A DNA stretch of 5,346 nucleotides, from NCBI GenBank assembly GCA_965554225.1, contig CBEVZC010000184.1, positions 1-5,346 of the forward strand. Reading direction: 5' to 3'. A program made the position numbers and the translations under genes. This DNA is from BMS3ABIN04 sp965554225. GTDB taxonomy: Bacteria; Bacteroidota; Ignavibacteria; Ignavibacteriales; Melioribacteraceae. Each line of letters begins with the position of its first letter. Position 1 is the first letter of the stretch. Below, piece by piece: positions 1 to 4,585 of this stretch. A model generated the notes under the pieces. That model was not told where the DNA came from, ran no database searches, and saw only the letters and a list, made by a program, of their open reading frames with translations.

Positions 1-1
1 A

Positions 2-196
2 ATTCCTCCTAGCGGAACGCTATATTTAAGAGGTGGTGTTGTAGCTGCAAAAGATGAAATTCTTGCAACAACGAAAAAAGATGCTTTAACTCATGGTTAT
101 AAAAAACATGTAATTTTTGATGAGAGATTTATGCTTAACATTCCACCCACTTTTCCAAATACAGGTAAGTTTGAAGTTGTTTCCTGGTTAGAATAA
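2..196 (+). CDS. PilX-like pilin-related protein, C-terminal fragment (5' end outside window)
   Basis: The frame is open from the left edge and gives the last 64 residues of a protein ending in ...EVVSWLE and a TAA at 194-196. It has no start codon in view. The tail has the same signature as the PilX-like protein at 1556-2944: a GGV/IxA segment, then D-x-R-F, PPxFPxT and EVVSWxE. By eye, 14 of the last 25 residues match, and the last 24 nucleotides match at 21 positions. It is therefore a paralogue of that protein and probably the last gene of an upstream pilin-like cassette. I infer that the full protein is several hundred residues long, inner-membrane anchored and with a beta-rich extracytoplasmic part. 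Function is unknown beyond the pilin-like assignment. I am sure of the frame and the paralogy, less sure of the role. Confidence 0.8.
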   Translation: MPPSGTLYLRGGVVAAKDEILATTKKDALTHGYKKHVIFDERFMLNIPPTFPNTGKFEVVSWLE

Positions 197-264
197 AAGA
201 ATTAATGTTAATTATTTGTGTCATTTCAAAACAGCCCTTCTCTTTTTGAGTGATATAAATCATT

Positions 265-280
265 ATAAATAAGTATTTAT
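265..280. repeat. AT-rich perfect palindrome, possible regulator site
   Basis: ATAAATA (265-271), a 2-nt centre AG and TATTTAT (274-280) form a perfect inverted repeat. TATAAAT occurs twice just before and within it (254-260, 264-270), ten bases apart, so the copies lie on the same helical face. It lies about 100 bp upstream of the start site predicted from 345-361, a usual place for an enhancer-binding activator. Such AT-rich palindromes also arise by chance in DNA of this composition, so the regulatory role is inference. Confidence 0.3.
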
Positions 281-344
281 GGTTTTATGAAGCCGTTATT
301 TTAAAATTTTATTAAAAAAATGTAAAAATCACACGATAATACCG

Positions 345-361
345 TTGGCATTAAACTTGTT
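345..361 (+). promoter_or_regulatory. Candidate sigma-54 (RpoN) promoter for the pilin-like operon
   Basis: The sequence TTGGCATTAAACTTGTT matches the sigma-54 layout TTGGCACG-N4-TTGCT in length and spacing. The -24 GG is at 347-348 and a TTG is correctly placed at the -12 element, but the usual -12 GC reads GT (359-360). It would give a start near 372 and a 35-nt leader to the ATG at 407. Sigma-54 control of pilin genes is well known (for example pilA). Competing readings are a Bacteroidota-type promoter (TTG at 345-347, TGCTTTTG at 365-372, close to TAnnTTTG) and a weak sigma-70 pair (TTAAAA at 312-317, GATAAT at 335-340, spacer 17). Confidence 0.4.
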
Positions 362-406
362 TACTGCTTTTGCTTAGTCGACATGAAATAAAAATGGTGT
401 AATAGT

Positions 407-910
407 ATGAATACAAGCCAAATGATGATAACAATCGGAGCTCTTTTCCTTCTGAGTTTAGTAATTCTTAGAGTTACAAGAGGTTTTTTAAATACGGACG
501 AAGTTTTGTTAGATAATAAGCTTGGCGTATTGGCCGTTTCTGTTGCCAGCTCTTTACTTGAAGAGGCAAGCGGTAAAGCGTTTGACGAAAACACCGATTC
601 TGCAACAGTATCTTCGCTTTCGGGTCTTTCTACAACTTTGGGTCCAGATGGTGAAGTTTATCCTCACTTTAACGACATTGATGATTATAACGGGTTCAAA
701 AAAATTGATAACACAATTCCAGCAGCAAGGTTTATTGACTCAGTTGCGGTTGTATACGTAAGCTCTGCAAATCTGAATGTTCCGTCTGCATCAAAAACAT
801 GGAATAAAAAAATAACTGTTTTTGTCTCGAGTCCTTCTTTGTTTAGAGCAGATGGTAAGCCCGATACAATTAAAATGTCACAAGTGTTTAGTTACTGGTA
901 TTTTAGGTAA
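407..910 (+). CDS. PilV/MshD-like minor pilin-related protein without canonical prepilin leader
   Basis: This 167-residue protein probably sits in the inner membrane by one N-terminal helix (about residues 6-24) with a periplasmic or surface domain. Pilin-like hallmarks are a helix carrying LAVSVASSLLEEASGKAFDE (41-60), like the ASxLLEExxxKxFDE segment of PilV/MshD/GspI-type minor pilins, then LGP (78-80) and the FNDIDDYNGF motif (88-97), which matches the FDDvDDYnGf motif of MshD-like proteins. A beta-rich end follows (SVAVVYV, KKITVFVSS). Unusually, the N-terminus has no basic leader, no G|F cleavage site and no Glu at +5. No good Shine-Dalgarno precedes the ATG; an in-frame ATG at 422 or 425 would not restore a leader. 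It is the first gene of a block whose next gene starts 9 bp after its stop. The family resemblance is clear; its role in a pilus or pseudopilus is inferred. Confidence 0.8.
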   Translation: MNTSQMMITIGALFLLSLVILRVTRGFLNTDEVLLDNKLGVLAVSVASSLLEEASGKAFDENTDSATVSSLSGLSTTLGPDGEVYPHFNDIDDYNGFKKIDNTIPAARFIDSVAVVYVSSANLNVPSASKTWNKKITVFVSSPSLFRADGKPDTIKMSQVFSYWYFR

Positions 911-915
911 GGAGG
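908..915 (+). promoter_or_regulatory. Shine-Dalgarno TAAGGAGG fixing the start at 920
   Basis: A full-length anti-16S match includes the TAA stop codon of the preceding gene and ends 4 nt before the ATG at 920. It leaves little doubt that the second pilin-like protein begins MGFSTLID and so has no basic leader peptide. Termination and initiation are probably coupled here. Confidence 0.85.
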
Positions 916-919
916 CAAA

Positions 920-1546
920 ATGGGATTTAGTACATTAATTGATATTTTAGGATCAACTTTAATCGGGGGAATGCTTCTTTTAATTTTACTTCGATTAAAT
1001 GATTCTGGTGTTCAAAATACTTATATGTACGGCGGTGAGTTAATCGTTCAGCAAAACCTGGTTGACGCCGTTAAACTTTTAGAGTATGATTTTAGAAAAA
1101 TAGGCTTTTGTGCCGATTGGAAAAAACTTCCGGACCCATTAAAATATATTGTTTCTGCAGACTCAAATAAAATCAAATTTTTAACTGATATTGACTCGGA
1201 TGGTAATGTTGATACCATGACATATTTTACCGGTCCTACATCAGAATTGCTTAATACTCCCAATCCGAGAGACAGGTTATTGTACAGAGTTGTAAACGGA
1301 GCTACTCCGAGGGGCTCTAACTTGGGTGTAACAGAATTTAATCTTGTTTATTATGATAATTTTGGCAATATACTTCCTTGCCCTGTTGCCTCTCCGTCCT
1401 TAATTCAAAAAATGCAAATTAACATTAGAGTTGAGGACGTTTACGGTTATGATACTGATAACGTAAATAAAAACAATAGTGAAATGTATGCAAATGCATT
1501 TTGGAGACAGATTAGATTAGTAGCTAGAAATTTAAGAAACAGATAG
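920..1546 (+). CDS. PilW/MshO-like (GspJ-type) minor pilin-related protein with degenerate prepilin motif
   Basis: This 208-residue protein has one N-terminal membrane helix (about 5-26) and a large extracytoplasmic domain. The N-terminus MGFSTLIDILGS resembles the class III prepilin core GFTLIE with one extra residue and Asp for Glu, but the leader would be only Met-Gly. Further PilW/MshO-like features are the helix with VKLLEYDFRKIGF (51-63), the I-x-F-x-x-D-x-D-x-D-G segment (85-95), NPRDRLLYRVVNG (115-127) and LGVTEFNLVYYDNFGN (135-150). DIDSDGNVD (90-98) is a DxDxDGxxD calcium-loop-like motif. Two cysteines (C64, C154) could form a disulfide. The start is set by the strong ribosome site at 908-915, and the next gene begins 9 bp after the stop with its own AGGAGA. 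Assembly into a pilus-like fibre or tip complex is inferred from the family and gene order. Confidence 0.82.
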   Translation: MGFSTLIDILGSTLIGGMLLLILLRLNDSGVQNTYMYGGELIVQQNLVDAVKLLEYDFRKIGFCADWKKLPDPLKYIVSADSNKIKFLTDIDSDGNVDTMTYFTGPTSELLNTPNPRDRLLYRVVNGATPRGSNLGVTEFNLVYYDNFGNILPCPVASPSLIQKMQINIRVEDVYGYDTDNVNKNNSEMYANAFWRQIRLVARNLRNR

Positions 1547-1550
1547 GAGA
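1545..1550 (+). promoter_or_regulatory. Shine-Dalgarno AGGAGA for the PilX-like gene
   Basis: AGGAGA overlaps the TAG stop of the preceding gene (1544-1546) and lies 5 nt before the ATG at 1556. It supports the start MGGKAAMLL and translational coupling, and again excludes a longer leader in the pilin-like protein. Confidence 0.8.
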
Positions 1551-1555
1551 AAATC

Positions 1556-2944
1556 ATGGGTGGAAAAGCCGCAATGTTATTGGTTTTGGGGTTTAGCCTA
1601 ATTTTTTTAGTAATGGGACAAAACTTTAACAGTCTCTCAACAAGGTCTGTTGATAATTATACTGACTATTACACAAAAACGACATCTCACAACCTTGCAG
1701 TAGCGGGGGCAAACCTGGCCGCTAATAAAGTTTTTAAGGATAAATCTTGGGATTTGGGGTTTTCCGGACTTAATTTCCAAGATGGTATAATAAACGTTTA
1801 TGTAACCAACCCAACAGGCTCTCATACAAAAGTAAAGGTTTGCCACAAACCTGCAAAAGTAAGCGCGCATACAATAAGCATAGCTCCTTCCGCTGTTCCT
1901 GCACATCTTGCACATGGTGATTATTTAGGTCCTTGCGGTGGCGGGGCAACCAGCGCTGATGTTGTTATTTACTCTGAGGGAATTTTTAACGGAGATACAT
2001 CGTCTGTTTATGTAGAGCTTCAACCCAGTAACTTTGCCAAGTACGGAAACTTTTATGATAATATGAATCATGCTATTCCTGCAACGGGAGATACTTTTCA
2101 CGGACCCTTTCATGTAAATAATACAATGAGAACTTGGGGAAGCCCGGTATTTTTTGGTAAGGTTACTAGCAAGAAAGGGTTAAAAATGTATAATACCAAG
2201 AACCCGGAGTTTCATGGCGGTTATGAGTCCGGTGTTGACGAACCAAGACCGTGGGACACAACAAATTTTAGAACCGTTGCAAACTCTGGCGGATTTACAT
2301 TCAAAGATTCCACAGGCGCGGGTAAAAGAACGGATGTTGAGCTTGAATTTAAAAGTGACGGAAAGGTGGAATATCGTTTTAAAACGTATGGCGGATCTGC
2401 TAAATGGTCTAAGAAGAAGAAAGTTAAATTGACTGATTTGGCACCGAACGGACTTATCTATATTGAAAAAGGGAATTTATTTGTTAAGGGTACTGTTAAA
2501 GGAAGGGCTTCGATTGTAGTAACAAAAAACGGCGTTAATAACACTGGAAATATATATCAAACAGACGACCTAAAGTACAAGACAGACCCGCAAACCCATT
2601 CTACATCCACAGATATGCTTGGACTGATAGCTGAGGATAAAATTCGACTTCAATATAATGACAAGACAAGGCACCATGACATAATAACGCAAGCATCTAT
2701 GTATGCAATGAAGGGAGATGTGGGTCCGGATGACGCTCTGGTTACTAACGATCATGTTTTAAGTTCATGGAGAATTTTGGGTGGAATTCTCGCAAACGAC
2801 GTTAGGGTTACTGCTCATTATAATAGTGTCGGTCCTTACGAAGGATACAGATTTGTTCACGAATACGATGATAGATTCTTGACAAGTGTACCACCGTACT
2901 TTCCACATACAAAAAACTACGAAGTTGTTTCTTGGTATGAATAA
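1556..2944 (+). CDS. PilX/GspK-position pilin-like protein with inserted CHxP...HLxHGDxLGxC mini-domain
   Basis: This 462-residue protein has an N-terminal hydrophobic segment (about 6-21) after MGGKA, with no class III prepilin site. A helix follows whose NLAVAGANLAANKVF (46-60) matches the A-xx-GA-xx-A pattern of PilX N-terminal regions. Strands at 78-84 and 135-156 are interrupted by a Cys/His-rich insert (92-127). The remainder includes TGDTFHGPFHV (177-187), a GKVTSKKG/FHGGYESGVD region (201-228) and a repetitive beta part (298-383: GLIYIEKGNLFVKGTVKGRA, DMLGLIAEDKI), which I associate with DUF4900-type PilX-like proteins, an attribution from memory. It ends PPYFPHTKNYEVVSWYE, shared with the partial gene at the left edge. 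Length and last place in the trio match the GspK/PilX position. It is probably surface-exposed or at a fibre tip. The exact function is unknown. Confidence 0.78.
   Translation: MGGKAAMLLVLGFSLIFLVMGQNFNSLSTRSVDNYTDYYTKTTSHNLAVAGANLAANKVFKDKSWDLGFSGLNFQDGIINVYVTNPTGSHTKVKVCHKPAKVSAHTISIAPSAVPAHLAHGDYLGPCGGGATSADVVIYSEGIFNGDTSSVYVELQPSNFAKYGNFYDNMNHAIPATGDTFHGPFHVNNTMRTWGSPVFFGKVTSKKGLKMYNTKNPEFHGGYESGVDEPRPWDTTNFRTVANSGGFTFKDSTGAGKRTDVELEFKSDGKVEYRFKTYGGSAKWSKKKKVKLTDLAPNGLIYIEKGNLFVKGTVKGRASIVVTKNGVNNTGNIYQTDDLKYKTDPQTHSTSTDMLGLIAEDKIRLQYNDKTRHHDIITQASMYAMKGDVGPDDALVTNDHVLSSWRILGGILANDVRVTAHYNSVGPYEGYRFVHEYDDRFLTSVPPYFPHTKNYEVVSWYE
1829..1936 (+). other. Cys/His mini-domain within the PilX-like protein (residues 92-127)
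   Basis: The segment begins KVKVCHKPA and ends HLAHGDYLGPC. It carries C96, H97, H105, H117, H120, D122 and C127. I recognise the pattern CHxPpG...hTIxVxxxAvxaHLxHGDxLGxC as a short module that recurs in many secreted and surface proteins of Bacteroidota and other phyla. I know of no established function; the residues could bind a metal or form a C96-C127 disulfide. It is followed by GGG, as expected for a flexible linker, and sits between two beta strands, which suggests insertion into an ancestral domain. Confidence 0.75.
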
Positions 2945-2974
2945 GTTTAATAATTAAACGATTTTTTTGTTTTT
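2945..2974 (+). terminator. Weak terminator or attenuator-like element after the pilin-like trio
   Basis: Directly after the TAA at 2942-2944, GTTTAAT (2945-2951), A and ATTAAAC (2953-2959) form a perfect inverted repeat. After GA comes T7-G-T5 (2962-2974). The stem holds only A/T pairs apart from one G-C pair and the loop must open part of it, so the hairpin would be weak, but the U-tract is strong. It may cause partial termination before the lipoprotein gene, whose ribosome site AAAGGA starts at 2975. Composition alone could explain it. Confidence 0.35.
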
Positions 2975-2986
2975 AAAGGAATTTTA

Positions 2987-3733
2987 ATGAAAAGACTTTT
3001 TGTTTTATTAGTAATTTTTACAACCCTATGTTTTATTCAAGGATGTAGTTCGGACCCTGATCCGAATCAGACGGGAAAATTAAACGTATACCTGACGGAT
3101 GCACCCGGCGATTATGGGGAAGTAAATATAATGTTTTCCGACTTAAGCGCACACATTGATTCTGAATGGGTGAATGTTCAAATTGAACCGGTAACAGTTA
3201 ATTTATTAGATTTTAATAATGCCAAATTATTTCTACTGGGTTCAAGCGATTTAAGAGCCGGACATTACACTCAAATTAGATTTAGCATTGAAAGTGCGGA
3301 AGTTGTTGTGAAAGGCAAATCATATTTGTTAAATGTTCCAAGCGAAAAATTGAAGCTCGGACCTCAATTTACAATTAACGAAGGCTCAACTTACGAACTA
3401 GTACTGGATTTTGATGTTAACAGATCGGTCGTTGAGAATGGAAACGGAAGTTTTAAATTAAAACCACATATAAGAGTTGTCCCAAAAGCATTAACGGGTT
3501 CGATATCCGGACAGATTTTAAACTTTGATGATATGCCAATTGCGTATGCAATTCAAGATGGAGATACTCTTACAAGCGCTTTTCCAGACTCAACCGGATA
3601 TTTTATGCTATCGTATTTAGCAGAAGGGAATTATAATATTTCTGTAAAAGATACCCTTAGTCAATTATTTAACAAAAGTGTTGATGTAACGCCAGGAAAG
3701 GATTATTCTTTGGAACAAATAACACTTAAATAA
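2987..3733 (+). CDS. DUF4382 lipoprotein with C-terminal carboxypeptidase-regulatory-like domain
   Basis: This 248-residue protein is predicted to be a lipoprotein: a basic start (MKR), a hydrophobic core and a lipobox IQGC with Cys20, followed by a Ser/Asp/Pro linker. Residues 30-167 match DUF4382: GKLNVYLTDAPGDYGEVNI (30-48), W61 before a strand, VNLLDFNN (71-78), LRAGHYTQIRFSI (89-101), LDFDVNRSVV (140-149) and FKLKPHIRVVP (156-166). Residues 171-248 (GSISGQILNFDDMPIAYA...TGYFMLSYLAEGNYNISV) have the shape of a CarboxypepD_reg-like beta-sandwich, common in surface and periplasmic proteins of this group. AAAGGA at 2975-2980 lies 6 nt before the ATG. Two consecutive TAA codons end the gene, and the next gene starts 19 bp later. 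No enzymatic residues are evident; an envelope scaffold or adhesion role is inference. The molecular function of DUF4382 is not established to my knowledge. Confidence 0.85.
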   Translation: MKRLFVLLVIFTTLCFIQGCSSDPDPNQTGKLNVYLTDAPGDYGEVNIMFSDLSAHIDSEWVNVQIEPVTVNLLDFNNAKLFLLGSSDLRAGHYTQIRFSIESAEVVVKGKSYLLNVPSEKLKLGPQFTINEGSTYELVLDFDVNRSVVENGNGSFKLKPHIRVVPKALTGSISGQILNFDDMPIAYAIQDGDTLTSAFPDSTGYFMLSYLAEGNYNISVKDTLSQLFNKSVDVTPGKDYSLEQITLK

Positions 3734-3742
3734 TAAATTTCT

Positions 3743-3747
3743 GGAGA
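3743..3747 (+). promoter_or_regulatory. Ribosome binding site GGAGA supporting the GTG start at 3753
   Basis: GGAGA lies 5 nt before the GTG. Starting there gives a complete signal peptide with a basic n-region (MKLVRK). The first in-frame ATG, at residue 20, would remove the basic and most of the hydrophobic part and has no comparable site. Confidence 0.75.
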
Positions 3748-3752
3748 CAAGA

Positions 3753-4493
3753 GTGAAGTTAGTAAGGAAGTATCTTCTAATTATTATTGCAGCAGGAACA
3801 TTATTTTTTATGAACAGCAGCAGTTCTAAAGCTCAGATATCTATTCAAGCCGGTATTGGCGGTGGTGTTTCAATCCCTTCGGGAGATTTAAGCGGAAATA
3901 CAATAGAATACTATTCCGGTCAAAACTATGGTTTGTCTTCGGGCTTTAATGTTCACGGAAAAGCCCGGTTGGGATTTTTAGGCTTTTCTCTGTTCGGTGA
4001 ATTAGGTTATTCTTCTTTCAGCAACAATGGAGAAGCAGAGCCGGGAAAGGGAAAGGTAGATATTTCTCAGCACATTGTTTCTTTAAAAGTTGGTCCCGAG
4101 TTTCATATTTCAATTCCACTTTCACCAATAGAGCCATACGTAAATGCAAATGTTGCGTATAATAGCATTCAAGGAACAACTACCTTTCAAGGAGTGTCAG
4201 AAGTTCCAAGTAACGAATACACTGTGGAGTCGGCATCAAGATTCGGAATTGGTTTCGGCGGCGGTATAATATTCAGCCTTGGTCCCGCCACTTCGCTAGA
4301 TATATCGGTTGATTATAACCTAATGAATCTAATTGGTAAATCTTGGGATGCAGCCGGAGATAAACGCATAGATTCTTATCAATCACTTAATGATGATAAA
4401 GATCCGTTATTTGAAGCGCCGGATCACTTCGTAGAGAATTCAAGATCAATTAGTACGATGAATATTTCGGCAACGCTCATGTTTGGTTTGTAA
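3753..4493 (+). CDS. Outer-membrane beta-barrel protein (small porin/OmpW-like shape)
   Basis: This 246-residue protein starts at GTG. The signal peptide spans about residues 1-27 (basic MKLVRK, hydrophobic YLLIIIAAGTLFFM, cleavage likely after SKA before QISIQAG). The mature part alternates glycine/aromatic-rich amphipathic strands, for example IQAGIGGGVSIPSGDLSG (31-48), FSLFGELGYSSF (78-89), HIVSLKVGPEFHI (107-119), EPYVNANVAYNSI (127-139), FGIGFGGGIIFSLG (164-177), TSLDISVDYNLMNLIG (180-195) and MNISATLMFGL (236-246). A long acidic loop (about 196-231) is probably extracellular. The protein ends in Leu rather than the classical C-terminal Phe, and the length fits an 8-stranded barrel. It follows the lipoprotein by 19 bp and precedes a strong hairpin, so it is the last gene of the unit. 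Substrate and partner are unknown; an outer-membrane anchor for the lipoprotein or pilin-like proteins is inferred only from gene order. Confidence 0.8.
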   Translation: MKLVRKYLLIIIAAGTLFFMNSSSSKAQISIQAGIGGGVSIPSGDLSGNTIEYYSGQNYGLSSGFNVHGKARLGFLGFSLFGELGYSSFSNNGEAEPGKGKVDISQHIVSLKVGPEFHISIPLSPIEPYVNANVAYNSIQGTTTFQGVSEVPSNEYTVESASRFGIGFGGGIIFSLGPATSLDISVDYNLMNLIGKSWDAAGDKRIDSYQSLNDDKDPLFEAPDHFVENSRSISTMNISATLMFGL

Positions 4494-4501
4494 AATCTTT
4501 G

Positions 4502-4534
4502 TTAGAAACTCCCGGCAAAATCGGGAGCTTCTAA
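4502..4534. terminator. Hairpin between convergent genes, probable bidirectional terminator
   Basis: TTAGAA (4502-4507), A, CTCCCG (4509-4514), loop GCAAAAT (4515-4521), CGGGAG (4522-4527), C, TTCTAA (4529-4534) give two 6-bp stems separated by one A/C mismatch. It lies 8 bp after the outer-membrane protein stop and 51 bp past the stop of the minus-strand gene, as expected for shared termination. Neither side has a long T-tract, so it may work as a 3'-end stabiliser as well as a terminator. Confidence 0.75.
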
Positions 4535-4585
4535 AACATGTATTACCAACGCTATTTTGAATGTCGGCTTTAAAATAAAGAATAA

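Larger units (their letters stand above)
197..406. other. Intergenic region between two pilin-like cassettes
   Basis: This 210-bp stretch is very AT-rich and I see no supported coding frame in it. It has no convincing GC-rich terminator for the upstream gene. It does contain paired TATAAAT direct repeats (254-260 and 264-270), a 16-bp palindrome (265-280), a candidate promoter (345-361) and a 5' leader ahead of the ATG at 407. Its length contrasts with the 9-bp gaps inside the following cassette, which suggests that a transcription unit starts here. Confidence 0.6.

Noticed and set aside
312..340. Sigma-70-like pair TTAAAA / GATAAT with 17-bp spacer
   Set aside because: The -35 match is weak and such pairs are frequent in AT-rich DNA. 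Kept only as an alternative to the candidate at 345-361.
361..594. Open frame of 77 codons on the minus strand over the promoter region and the start of the first pilin-like gene
   Set aside because: It is antisense to a gene with clear family motifs, has no ribosome site and its translation (Ser/Lys-rich, then an aromatic-rich end) resembles nothing I recognise.
522..761. Plus-strand frame shifted within the first pilin-like gene
   Set aside because: It is an out-of-frame shadow of the PilV/MshD-like gene, without a ribosome site.
2214..2432. Plus-strand frame shifted within the PilX-like gene
   Set aside because: It is an out-of-frame shadow, and the main frame carries the conserved motifs throughout.
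1048..2755. Minus-strand open frames (1048-1263, 1637-1915, 1925-2113, 2570-2755)
   Set aside because: All lie antisense within the two well-supported pilin-like genes and show no independent coding signal.
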